From Myotis daubentonii (taxonomy: Eukaryota > Chordata > Mammalia > Chiroptera > Vespertilionidae), in contig NC_081841.1 in assembly GCF_963259705.1 (NCBI RefSeq), forward strand, positions 89,665,063 through 89,729,062: a DNA stretch of 64,000 nucleotides, written 5' to 3'. Under the pieces are notes generated by a model. It worked only from the letters and a program-made list of their open reading frames with translations, did not search any database and was not told where the DNA came from. This document shows positions 14,081 to 24,826 of the stretch, one piece after another. The position numbers and the translations under genes are program-made. Numbering within the stretch: position 1 is the first letter of the stretch; the number at the start of each line of letters is the position of its first letter.

Positions 14081-17000
14081 TTATCCATGAATGAGTGAGA
14101 TCATGTGGTATTTTTCCTTCATTGACTGGCTTATTTCACTTAGCATAATGCTCTCCAGTTCCATCCATGACGTTGCAAATGGTAAGAGTTCCTTCCTTTT
14201 TAGAGCAGCATAGTATTCCATCGTGTAGATGTACCACTGTTTTCTAATCCATTCATCTACAGATGGGCACTTAGGCTGTTTCCAGATCTTAGCTATGGTG
14301 AATTGTGCTGCTATGAACATAGGGGTGCATATATCCTTTCTGATTGGTGTTGCTGGTTTCTTGGGATATATTCCTAGAAGTGGGATCACAGGGTCAAATG
14401 GGAGTTCCATTTTCAGTTTTTTGAGGAAACTCCATACTGTCTTCCATAGTGGCTGCACCAGTCTGCATTCCCACCAGCAGTGCACAAGTGTTCCTTTTTC
14501 TCCACATCCTCTCCAGCACTTGTCGTTTGTTGATTTGTTGATGATAGCCAGTCTGACAGGTGTGAGATGGTACCTCATTGTTGTTTTGATTTGCATCTCT
14601 CGGATGATTATTGACTTTGAGCATGTTTTCATATGTCTCTTGGCTTTCTGGATGTCCTCTTTTGAAAGGTGTCTATTTAGGTCCTTTGCCCATTTTTTGA
14701 TTGGATTGTTTATCTTCCTTTTGTTAAGTTGTATGAGTTCCCTATAAATTTTGGAGATTAGGCCCTTATCAGATATGTCATTGGCAAATATGTTTTCCCA
14801 CACAGTGGGTTTTCTCATTGTTTTGTTGATGGTTTCTTTTGCTGTGCAGAAGCTTTTTATTTTGATGTAGTCCCATTTGTTCATTTTTTCTTTAGTTTCA
14901 CATGCCCTAGGAGCTGTATCAGTGAAGAAATTGCTTCGGCATATATCTGAGATTTTGTTGCCTTTGGATTCTTCTAGAATTTTTATGGTTACCTGTCGTA
15001 CATTTAAGTCCTTTATCCATTTTGAATTTATTTTTGTGAATGGTGTAAGTTGGTGGTCTAGTTTCATTTTCTTGCATATGTCTGTCCAATTTTCCCAACA
15101 CCATTTATTGAAGAGACTATCTTGGCTCCATTGTATGTTCTTGCCTCCTTTGTCAAATATTAATTGAGCATATTGGTTCGGGCCGATTTCTGGGCTCTCT
15201 ATTCTATTCCATTGATCTATATGCCTATTCTTGTGCCAGTACCAGGCAGTTTTGAGAACAGTGGCTTTGTAATACAACTTGATATCTGGTATTGAGATCC
15301 CACCTACTTTGTTCTTTTCAGGAGTGCTGCAGCTATTCGGGGTCTTTTTTTATTCCAGATGAATTTTTGGAGAGTTCGTTCTAGATCTCTGAAGTATGCC
15401 GTTGGTATTTTAATGGGAAGTGCGTTGAATTTATAGATTGCTTTGGGTAGTATGGACATTTTAATGATGTTGATTCTACCAATCCATGAACACGGTATGT
15501 TCTTCCATCTGTTTATGTCTTCCTCTATGTCTTTTTTCAACGTCCTGTAGTTTTCTGAGTAGAGGTCTTTTACCTCTTTAGTTAAGTTTATTCCTAGGTA
15601 GCTTAATTTTTTCGGTTCAATAGTAAACGGGATTGTTTTTATAATCTCTCTTTCTGAAAGTTCACTATTGGTGTATAGAAATGCCTCAGATTTCTTGGGG
15701 TTAATTTTGTATCCTGCTACATTGCCAAATTCATGTATTAAGTCTAGTAGCTTTTTGATGGAATCTCTAGGGTTTTGTATGTATAATATCATGTCGTCTG
15801 CAAATAAGGACAGTTTTACTTCCTCTTTTCCAATTTGGATGCCTTTTATTTCTTCTTCTTGCCGAATTGCAATGGCTAACACTTCCAGTACTATGTTGAA
15901 CAGGAGTGGTGAGAGGGGGCATCCCTGTCTTGTTCCTGTTCTTAGGGGAAATGGTGTTAGTTTTTGTCCGTTGAGTATGATGTTGGCTGTGGGCCTGTCA
16001 TATATGGCTTTTATTATGTTGAGGTATGATCCTTCTACTCCCACCTTGCTGAGAGTTTTTATCAAAAATGGGTGTTGAATTTTGTCAAATGCTTTTTCTG
16101 CATCAATTGATATGACCATGTGGTTTTTTTCTTTCAATTTGTTTATGTGATGTATCACGTTTATTGATTTGCGGATATTGTACCATCCTTGCATCCCTGG
16201 GATAAATCCTACTTGGTCATGGTGTATGATCTTTCTGATGTACTGCTGGATCCGATTTGCTAAGATTTTGTTGAGGATTTTGGCATCTATGTTCATGAGG
16301 GATATTGGCCTGTAATTCTCTTTCATTGTGTTGTCTTTACCTGGTTTTGGTAGTAGGGTGATGCTGGCTTCATAGAATGAGCTTGGAAGTGTTCCTTCCT
16401 CTTGAATCTTTTGTAGTAGTCTGAGGAGGATAGGTTTTAGTTCTTCCTTGAATGTTTGGTAAAACTCCCCTGTGAAGCCGTCTGGTCCTGGGCTTTTGTT
16501 TGATGGAAGCTTTTTGATGACTGCTTCAATTTCTTCCATAGTTATTGGCCTGTTGAGATTTTTAGATTCTTCCTGATTGAGTTTTAGAATGTTGTATTTT
16601 TCTAGGAATTTGTCCATTTCCTCCAGGTTGTCTAGTTTGTTGGAGTAGAGCTGTCCATAGTATTTTTTAACAATCATTTGTATTTCTGTGGGGTCTGTTG
16701 TTATTTCGCCTCTATCGTTCCTGATTTTATTTATTTGGGTCCTCTCTCTCTGCTTCTTGGTGAGTCTGGCTAGAGGTTTGTCAATCTTGTTTATCCTTTC
16801 AAAGAACCAGCTCTTGGTTTCATTGATTTTCTGTATTGTTTTTTTGGTCTCTATGTCATTTATTTCTGCTCTAATCTTTATTATCTCCTTCCTTCTGCTC
16901 ACTCTGGGGTTTTCTTGTTGCTGTCTTTCTAATTCTTTGAGTTGTAGAGTTAGATGATTTACTACCATTTTTTCTTGTTTTTTGAGATAGGCCTGTAGAG

Positions 17001-17895
17001 CTATAAACTTCCCTCTCAGGACTGCTTTCATTGTGTCCCATAGGTTTTGGATTGTTGTGTTTTCATTGTCATTAGTTTCCAGGATGTTTTTAATTTCTTC
17101 TTTGATCTCATTGGTAACCCAATCAATATTTAATAGCATGCTATTCAGCTTCCAGGTGTTTGAGTATTTTGGGTTGTTTTTACTGTAGTTTATTTCTATT
17201 ATGCCATCGTGGTCTGCGAAGACGCTTTTTATGATTTCAATCTTCTTGAATTTGGGGAGACTTTGCTTGTGACCCAATATATGGTCTATTTTTGAATGTG
17301 TCTTATGAGCATTTGAGTAGAATGTGTATTCCCTGGCTTTGGGGTGAAGTGTTCTGAAGATGTCTATTAAGTCCATCTGATCTAGTGAGTCATTTAGGAT
17401 TGCTGTATCTTTGCTGATTATTTGTTTAGAGGGCTTATCCAGTGCTGTCATTGGTGTATTAAAGTCTCCTACTATGATTGTATTGTTGTCGATCTCTCCT
17501 TTGATATCTTCCAGGAGTATTTTTATGAATTTGGGTGCTCCTGCATTGGGTGCATATATGTTTTCCAGGGTTATATCTTCTTGTTGTATTGATCCCTTTA
17601 GTATTATGAAGTGGCCTTCCTTATCTCTTGTTATGGCCTTCACTTTGAGGTCTATTTTGTCCGATATAAGTATTGCTACCCCAGCTTTCTTTTCCTTTCC
17701 ATTTGCCTGAAAGATATTTTTCCAGCCTTTCACTTTCAGTCTGTGTGAGTCCCTTCTAATGAGGTGGGTTTCTTGTAGACAGCAGATGTATGGGTCATGT
17801 TTTTTTATCCATTCAGCCACTCGATGTTTTTTGTTTGGAGCATTTAGTCCATTTACATTTAAAGTTATTATTGAAAGGTACTTGTTTGTAGCCAT
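14081..17895 (-). pseudogene. L1 ORF2 (endonuclease / reverse transcriptase), one frameshift
   Basis: ORF2p nicks target DNA and reverse-transcribes L1 RNA at the nick. From 17895 the frame encodes the endonuclease, with the N-terminal [20 protein letters not shown] and DHDG signatures, then the reverse transcriptase with [13 protein letters not shown] and the catalytic FADDMILY, for 863 residues, ending at 15304. The remainder is open in the next frame from 15277 to 14081 and holds the C-terminal cysteine motif CX3CX7HX4C and a complete C terminus. The shift maps to the A-run at 15315-15318 (minus strand), where one A is missing. The span of 3815 nt is one base short of a whole-codon ORF of about 1271 residues. 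No other damage was noticed, so the element is probably recent but cannot make full-length ORF2p unless the missing base is a sequencing error. Confidence 0.9.
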
Positions 17896-17944
17896 TTCTT
17901 TTTTTGTGTGGCTGTTTTCTTTCTGAGGTTTTTATTTCTTCTTT

Positions 17945-18895
17945 TTATACCAGTCCCTTTAGCATTCCTTGCATTGCTGGCTTGGTGGTGACAAACTCCC
18001 TTAGCCTTTTTTTGTCTGTGAAGCTTCTTATTTCCCCTTCCAGTTTGAATGATAGCCTTGCTGGATAGAGTATTCTTGGATTCAGTCCTTTGCTTTGCAT
18101 CACTTTGTAAATTTCAGTCCATTCTTTTCTGGCCTGATGTGTTTCTGTTGAGAAATCATTTGACAGTCTAATGGGAGATCCCTTGTATGTAACTTTCCGT
18201 CTCTCTCTTGCAGCCTGTAAGATTCTCTCTTTGTCCTGAACATTTGCCATGGTGATTATGATGTGTCTTAGTGTGGGTCTTTTTGGGTTCACCTTGCTTG
18301 GGACTCTCTGGGCTTGTGTGACTTTTTTCTTCCCCACCTCAGGGAAGTTTTCTGATGTTATTTCTTCGAATAGGTTTTCCAATCCTTGTTCATCTTTCTG
18401 TTGTTCTGGCACCCCTATTATTCGTATGTTGTTTCGTTTCATGTTGTCCCAAAGCTCCCTTAGGCTCTCCTCCTGTCTTTTAATTTTTTTCTCCAATTGC
18501 AGTACGTTTTGGGTTTGTTTTGCTTCCTTGTCTTCTAATTCACTAATTCGGTCCTCCACTTCTCCTAGTCTACTGTTGATACTTTCAATGGTGTTTTTCA
18601 TTGCAGCTATATCACTCTTCATTTCTTCTTGGGTCTTACTTAAGTTGTTGATTTTTTCATCTGTTTCTTCTAGCTTCTTCCATATGTTATTGATTTTTTC
18701 ATCTGTTTCTTCTTGCTTCTTGCAGAGGTTGTCGATTTTTTCCTCCATCCTGTTTATGCATTCTAGGACCCTTATTCTGAATTCTTTTTCTGTCATGTTG
18801 CATGCCTCTGTATTACTTAGCTGCTTTTCTGGAGAGTCCTCCTTCTCTTTCCTTTGGGGGTTTCTTTGTCTACCCATGTTTGATCTCATTGACAT
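17945..18895 (-). CDS. L1 ORF1p (RNA-binding chaperone), intact
   Basis: A 316-codon open frame. ORF1p forms trimers that coat L1 RNA and act in cis in the cytoplasmic ribonucleoprotein (family knowledge). A charged N terminus (about residues 1-40) is followed by a heptad-rich coiled coil (about 45-150), an RRM-like domain with NIRIIGVPE (near residues 155-163), and a C-terminal domain with KERILQAARE, RLSNDFSTET and the closing AMQGMLKGLV. Within the coiled coil a 14-residue unit of the type KKxEETDEKINN is present in near-identical tandem copies (about residues 59-90). No stop or frameshift is visible. The start is the first in-frame ATG; a second Met is at residue 3. Confidence 0.92.
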   Translation of the reverse strand: MSMRSNMGRQRNPQRKEKEDSPEKQLSNTEACNMTEKEFRIRVLECINRMEEKIDNLCKKQEETDEKINNIWKKLEETDEKINNLSKTQEEMKSDIAAMKNTIESINSRLGEVEDRISELEDKEAKQTQNVLQLEKKIKRQEESLRELWDNMKRNNIRIIGVPEQQKDEQGLENLFEEITSENFPEVGKKKVTQAQRVPSKVNPKRPTLRHIIITMANVQDKERILQAARERRKVTYKGSPIRLSNDFSTETHQARKEWTEIYKVMQSKGLNPRILYPARLSFKLEGEIRSFTDKKRLREFVTTKPAMQGMLKGLV

Positions 18896-19292
18896 ATCTA
18901 GACGTTGAGTCGTTCAGTGGCTGCTCCCTGGGTGGCAGTGACTCCTTGGTCTGTGGTTGCTCTTTGGGCGGTTGCGGTAGCAGCTGCTCTTCAGTTGGCA
19001 GCAGCTCCTCTGGTGGGTGCTGTTCACAGCTGTGGTGGCTCTTCTGGCTGGTGGGGCGAGGTTTCACATACAGCTGCTGTTCCTCAGCAGAGGATGAGGT
19101 GCTCAGGAGGTTGCTGTTGCTTGGATCTGCTTTCCAGGGGAGTTCTGCTCTTTCTGGCTGCAAACCGTCTCACCAGCTGATCAATTTTGCCAATTCGGGG
19201 TGGGTGTTATTAGTTTCAGCTGCTCACTCCATTTGCTCCGGGACACGACCTTGGACGCGTTTGCCTATATTGCCGCTATCTTCCATCTCCTC
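18896..19292 (-). promoter_or_regulatory. L1 5' UTR with a 97-codon upstream ORF
   Basis: This stretch should hold the L1 promoter. On the sense strand it contains an open frame of 97 codons (19163-18870) that overlaps the ORF1 start by 26 nt in another frame. The predicted peptide is rich in P, E and Q and built of loosely repeated PPxEQL-like units. A single copy cannot show whether it is translated. Confidence 0.6.
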
Positions 19293-19817
19293 CATCATTT
19301 TATCTTTAGCCAGTGAGTGTTTTGTAACTTTGGTTCCAAAAGCTATTTCATGACCAACAGAGCCATAGAAGGTTCAGGATCGCCTTCGCAGCAGCAGACT
19401 CGCATCAATGCTGTGCAGATTCGCATCAATGCTGTGCAGATTACCTCCCGGCAGGACAACTGCATTATAAAGTCCCTCTTTTTTGCATCTTCCAGGCTGG
19501 CATCAGGACATATGACAACATCGTGGCTGCTCTGGATGGGTCCTTTCCAGCCAAACCTGCAACAGTGACCTGAACTCCAGCTCGTCTCATGACATCTACA
19601 GGGATAAGCGTCTCCATCTCTTCTGCTCCTTTAGCCAGGATGTCCAGAGCTCTTTTAGAGGCCATTCTTGTGCTGTATTTTTAAAGACTGAACCTCGCCT
19701 CCCCTCCCACAGTCACGACTCCTCCTCGGTGCCACAGGACCTCTGAACCAGGATAACTGAACCGGAAGGGACTAAACTGGACGCTGGGGGACGCACGCGA
19801 GCGAGCTGTCTTGATTT

Positions 19818-20050
19818 CTTATATGTCTGGTTGTCTTTCACTCAGTGTTAGATATTCTATATGAAAAGTGGTAAGATGTCATTTGAGACTAGAATGTAAC
19901 CTTCCTTCAAAGAGGATTTTTGTTTGCTTCTGACAGGTGGCTAAGGACATCAGCAGTCCTGGATTATCCCAGTTCAGTGATTAAATGATATCATTAGAAA
20001 CTGTGCTTCAATCCCTTGGGGGAAGATCTATTTTAGGACCACACTTACTC
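19818..20050 (-). mobile_element. old L1-like sequence, segment 4 (approximate end)
   Basis: Resumes after the PARK7 target duplication with ttatatgtctggttgtctt, an antisense L1 5'-region pattern. Its far boundary is unclear. Confidence 0.45.
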
Positions 20051-20058
20051 ATGGAGCA

Positions 20059-20150
20059 TCCTATAAAGAACTAATATGCTAATTAGACCCATCAGCTAGA
20101 GGACCCCAGGGCCGAGCCCCTTGCATGAATTTCCTGCCTTGGGCCTCTAG
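20059..20150 (+). mobile_element. miniature Helitron derivative, 92 bp
   Basis: Starts TCCTATAAAGAACTAATATG and ends with a decayed hairpin (gcatgaatttcctgc), then GGGCCTCTAG. It is flanked by A on the left and T on the right, the expected Helitron target. Almost the whole body has been deleted. Confidence 0.75.
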
Positions 20151-22120
20151 TAGCCTTAGAGTTTGGAATCCCAACCTACAACTTGTGAACAAATGCCTCC
20201 AGGGGAAAAGCAGTCCCAAGTGCAAAGCTCTGTTCTCTGCGTTTCCTTCTTTCTTTGATTCGTTGGCTCTCTAATGACTTCAGTGGTGAAATTTTGTCCA
20301 GATTTTGTCATTTTCTTAGCAGACAGAAAATGATTGCTTAACTAATATGTTTTCACATACATAAATTTAAAATGTTTATTTAGTCATAGTTCTTGATTGT
20401 TTTTGGGGTGTTTTTTTCCCCCATCATTCATAGACAGGCCTGCTCTACTTCAGCTTATACTAGTAAGGTGGTATTGATATTCATATGAACTGTGAGATAA
20501 GGATTTGGCTCTATATTCCCCCCCCCCCAAATAGCTGATTATTGCCTAACTACATGTTGAATAATTAATATAGTCTCTTGGATTTTATACACATACACAC
20601 ACACTTTCCATTAATGTGCAAAGTCACCTTTATATTATTTTGGTCTTTTTCTGGATTTTCTATTCTGTTTTACTGTTTTCTTTTTTTATTTTTACACCAA
20701 TGCCTAATTTTTTAAATTTGCTGTAGCTTTATGTTATGTTTCTATATCTGGTGAGAAAAGGAGAAAAGGCTTCCATCTTCCAACAGGCCCATTACACCTG
20801 CTTTTTTGTTATTATTTCCTGGCTAGTCTAGCATATTTAATTTTATGAGACGGACTTTAAAATCCTTTGTCTCAACTGAGAATACTTCCTTTCCCCAATA
20901 CATAACCAGAAAAGAAATCTCATTGTGACTTTGATTAGGATCACATAAATTTTGGAGAGTATTTTAAAGCAAATAGACATTGTTACAATATTGATTTTAT
21001 CTAGCTAGAGACATCTTAAATCTCAGTTAAAGTACACATATTTTTTATAAATGCTGCATATTTCTTAATAAATTTATTCGATATATTTTATAATTTTTAT
21101 AAGTGATATATTTTCTTCAATTATATTTTCTAATTGGTTATCTTTTGTTATAGGAAAGCAATGGTTTTTTCCATTGTTAACATTAATATTGTAACTGTAA
21201 CCTTACTTATTATTTCTGGTATGTTTTATCAGTTGATCCACTTAGTTTTTAAAGATGAAGAATTATATTATTATTCCATACTGAGAATTGTGTTAATTTC
21301 TTCATAATATTTATACTCTTTACTCTGTTGTCATAAATAATGGTACATTAGCTTAGGTGGGAATGAATCTCAAACTTCAGTTTTAGGTTTTAGGCCTGAA
21401 TCTTAATTCACTCAAACTCACCATTTAGCATAATACCAATCTCACCAAAGCAATTGGTTCAAGAATGAATCACACAGGCCCTGACCAATGCTATGGCACA
21501 CCACTTGGTCACAGTGATTTTTTTTTTTAGGGTTTGGCAGGTGATTAAAGAATTTTCAAGGTTTTCAGAAGAGGCACTCTTTCTTTTCCTGGACTGTAAA
21601 GTACAAGCACAAGGAAGGCCTTGATCCTCTGTGGCCATTTTGCTCCCACGAGAGAAGCAACTCAGCACAGAAAGGAACACAGAACTGAAAGAACTGAGAG
21701 ACACCAAACAGCAGCACTGAAACAAGCCATGCTTGAAACTAAACCTATCCTGCAAATACATTCCCCTTTATTTTTGAAACCAGTGCACATTATTTGCAAC
21801 CCAAGTTAATCTAACAGAGATATCATCCCAGTGCTGTAGTCAAGTAACACACCTAAAACAGAATGACAAAGAAGGTTTGAAAATACAGGCATGTGGACAA
21901 TTACACCAGACATATGTGTGCAAACAGAAAGCAGAAATGGCAGAATCAAAATCAGATAATAATACTAAATCAAGACCATTAAGCAGGGGAAAGAGGTATA
22001 TTATGAGATCTACAAGTATAATTAATGAATGTCTATACACCAAAAACTATAGCAGTAAAAGCTATAAATTCAAAACTCTGACAAAGACAGATATAATGAC
22101 TGGAAATCACAAGTCATTGT
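20151..22120. other. AT-rich intergenic stretch
   Basis: No gene or clear element. Probable old L1-derived AT-rich sequence, but the match is too weak to delimit. Confidence 0.5.
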
Positions 22121-22132
22121 GGGGAATTTTTT

Positions 22133-22345
22133 TTAAATATATTTTATTGATTTTTTACAGAGAGGAAGGGAGAGGGATAGAGAGTTAGAAACATCGATGA
22201 GAGAGAAACATCGATCAGCTGCCTCCTGCACACTTTCCACTGGGGATGTGCCCGCAACCAAGGTACATGCCCTTGACTGGAATCGAACCTGGGACCCTTG
22301 AGTCCGCAGGCCGATGCTCTATCCACTAAACAAAACCAGTTAGGG
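22133..22345 (-). mobile_element. VES-type SINE
   Basis: tRNA-derived bat SINE in reverse: A-tail side at left (ttttaaatatattttattga), then cagagaggaaggg, gagaaacatcgat, the B-box region (ggaatcgaacctggga) and the tRNA start at right (gctctatccact). Confidence 0.85.
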
Positions 22346-22363
22346 AATTAATTCCCTTTTAAT

Positions 22364-22393
22364 GTGCATGAATTTCGTGCACTGGGCTACTAG
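22364..22393 (+). mobile_element. Helitron 3' end fragment
   Basis: The palindrome gtgcatgaatttcgtgcac followed by TGGGCTACTAG is the terminal hairpin and CTAG end of a bat Helitron. The rest of the element is not recognisable nearby; a SINE lies just upstream. Confidence 0.65.
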
Positions 22394-22631
22394 TTTACGT
22401 ATAAAAGTAAATGTTCTCAATAAAATATTAGCATATTAAATATATCTAGGCATTCAAGGAATAATATAGCATGATCATGTAGATACATTTCTAAAATTAT
22501 AATTATTATAGCAACAATTCAAGGGAAAATATTATATCTCTAAATTTTAAAATAATAAAATTCTGATTAAGACTAATAGGAAACTTTGGCAAGGCATCAA
22601 AATACAAGAAAACTATAGACAAACTAATAAT

Positions 22632-22838
22632 ATTTTTGTATGTTTTTATTGATTTCAGAGAGGAATGGAGAAAGAGAGAAAAACATCATTGATGAGAGAG
22701 AATCATTGATTAGCTTCATCCTGCATGCCCCGCACTGGGGATCAAGCCCACAACCTGGGCAATGTCCTCACTGGGAATCTAACAATGACCTCCTGGTTCA
22801 TAGGTCAACACTCAACCACTGAGCCACGCCAACTGGGC
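22632..22838 (-). mobile_element. VES-type SINE, diverged
   Basis: The same plan as the neighbouring copies (gatttcagagaggaatgg to cactgagccacgcc) with more substitutions. Confidence 0.78.
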
Positions 22839-22853
22839 CTAATAGTTTTCTTT

Positions 22854-23082
22854 TCTTTTTTTTTTTTTAAATATATTTTATTGATTTTTCACAGAGAGGA
22901 AGGGAGAGAGATAGAGAGAGTTAGAAATATCGATGAGAGAGAAACATCGATCAGCCGCCTCCTGCACATCCCCCACCGGGGATGTGCCCGCAACCCAGGT
23001 ACATGCCCTTGACCGGAATCGAACCTGGGACCTCTCAGTCCGCAGGCCGATGCTCTATCCACTGAGCCAAACTGGTTTTGGC
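22854..23082 (-). mobile_element. VES-type SINE with target duplication
   Basis: A 13-bp duplication aatagttttcttt lies at 22841-22853 and 23083-23095. It has a full tRNA-like head (ctctatccactgagccaaac) and an A-tail. Confidence 0.9.
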
Positions 23083-23095
23083 AATAGTTTTCTTT

Positions 23096-24671
23096 ATATG
23101 AATATTATGGAATTAGAAATGGACAGATATAATTATCCTATATACAGTAGATATACAGAATATAAGTGATCTAGAAATATATCTCACAAGCAAAGAACAT
23201 GCAAAAAATATATTAAAAAGTAAGATGTAAATGAATGTAAAGATATAATTTTCCTAGATAGAAAGTCTTAATGTCATTAAACTGTTAATCTGTCCAAATA
23301 AGAACATAAAATTAATATAACTACAATTAAAATTTAAAAAAATTATTTTAAACCTTGTTGCATGCATTAAATATTTTATAATACAAAGTTTTAGGACATA
23401 GTAGAAAAACAAATTCCTGAGTAAGGGAATTCCTTAATATGAATTTTAAAAATGCCCACTAAAATGACTAATTACTATGTTGTACACTTAAAACTAATAT
23501 AATATTATATGTCAGCTATAACTGAAAAATAAAGTTTAAAAAAAACGTGTCCTCTAAACTCTATAAATAACTTAATAGAACTCACACTCCCATCTATAAG
23601 GTATGAGAAGGCCTATTCTTCCACATCCTCACCAGCACAAAACACAGAGCTGTAAATAATAATGAACAGCCACCAGGTTACCTAAAACAATAAACATAAT
23701 CAACATAGTTGAATCTCACTGTGTCTACATTTTAGATTCCATTCCCCAATGGTAGCCACTCTCTTGAATTAGGTGTTTATCATTCTCATCCATTGCTTTA
23801 TACTTTCACATTATACATACAGATAGAAATGCTTATGTTTTTAAGCTTTACATAAATAATAAAAATCTGCATGCATTACTCTTCCATTGCTTTGTGTTGT
23901 TTTGGAAAACTGCATGTTTATAAGATGTTGATGCATTATTTACCCCTAGCTCATTCTAGTTTTTCATGTTCCAGTACACAACTCATCCCTGTGTTGGGTC
24001 TCCACATCTATGACCTCCTCGTTAATTTCTTTCATTGCCTTGTATTTTTCCACTTCCTTCTGGGTGGTTTCTTCTCATGCCTACTCTTCATATCTCTGTG
24101 TGGGTTTTTTATTTTCAATGTTGATTCTGTTTCCTCTCAGCTTCTCAAGCAGTTTTCATTTCAAAACTGATCATATTTTCCCTTTTAATTTCTTTCTTAA
24201 GCTGCTCTCCTTTTCATTCACAAAGATGGTAATTCCTTTGAGAGGACAGAGGAAATTTAGCCTATTATTTCTATTTCCTGAAGTAATTATTATTCTAAAG
24301 TGTTTTATGTGCCACTTTTCTTTCACATGTCACATTCCTTTTCCATTATTTTTTAATGGTTTCTAAGGAAGCTCGTTTTTCCTGCTTCTTATTCAACTTT
24401 TACTAGGCCCAGTTTCATCTGGTTCAGATATTTGTACAATAGCATTCATGGATTACCATCGTGTCCCTTTGAATTATTGCTTAGGACTCAGGCTGGCAAT
24501 CTGGACATTTAAGAAACTGAGGAGGAACGAACGTAGAGAAAGTAGACATAGGTGGTGAGTAGCTAAAGGTATGGTTTGTTGTCCATAGACACTCAACAAA
24601 TATCTTGATCCTCACCCCATCCAATCTCATTAAGAAAAATACCTCTTAAATTTTTGTCATTTGCCACCAAG
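23096..24671. other. AT-rich intergenic stretch with possible old L1 debris
   Basis: Phrases such as ttcttccacatcctcaccag (near 23620) recall antisense old L1 sequence. No coding potential. Confidence 0.45.
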
Positions 24672-24826
24672 CCGGTGTGGCTCAGGGGTAAAGCATTGAC
24701 CTATGAGCCAGGAAGTCACAGTTCGATTCCCGGTCAGGGCATATGCAGGAGGCAGCCAATCAATGATTCTCGCTCATCAATGATGTTTCTCTCTCTCTCC
24801 CTCTCTGAAATCAATTAAATATATAT
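24672..24826 (+). mobile_element. VES-type SINE
   Basis: Sense orientation: ccggtgtggctcaggggtaa head, B box gttcgattcccggtcagg, and a tail of tctctctccctctctgaaat, then AT-rich sequence. The internal part is deleted relative to longer copies. Confidence 0.83.

Larger units (their letters stand above)
13811..19292 (-). mobile_element. near-intact LINE-1, about 5.5 kb
   Basis: A 15-bp target duplication, catcattttatcttt, at 13796-13810 and 19293-19307 brackets the element. The poly(A) end lies at 13811 (T-run on the plus strand) and the 5' end at 19292 (GGAGGAGATGG on the minus strand). In order on the minus strand: a 5' UTR of about 397 bp, ORF1, a short spacer, ORF2, and a 3' UTR with a G-rich tract (C-rich on plus, 13855-14005). 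It inserted into the PARK7 pseudogene, so it is younger. The single visible lesion is a frameshift in ORF2. The short 5' UTR may be the full form of a bat subfamily or a slight 5' truncation. Confidence 0.93.
13428..19805 (-). pseudogene. PARK7 (DJ-1) processed pseudogene, split by an L1
   Basis: The ATG at 19665 opens with [20 protein letters not shown], the DJ-1 N terminus (the parent has V at residue 8). Homology continues through GLAGKD and, after frame damage and a stop, HEIAFGTKVTKHSLAKDKM near 19310-19370. It then stops at the L1 edge and resumes on the other side (13795 downward) with the DJ-1 stretch that follows KDKMM, and reaches the 3' UTR with a conserved polyadenylation motif (AATAAACAGG) near 13440 and a short A-tail remnant. 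A 12-bp direct repeat, ctgtcttgattt, flanks the whole unit (13416-13427 and 19806-19817). A parent-like 5' UTR precedes the ATG. The copy lacks introns, has frameshifts and stops, and contains a small internal duplication (gcatcaatgctgtgcagatt, twice at 19400-19440). It is not functional. Confidence 0.92.

Noticed and set aside
14229..18908. Plus-strand frames across the L1 (for example 172, 136 and 219 codons)
   Set aside because: They are antisense shadows of ORF1 and ORF2.
22133..23082. Possible tRNA genes suggested by B-box-like ggaatcgaacctggga
   Set aside because: They are heads of VES SINEs with A-tails and target duplications, not free tRNA genes.
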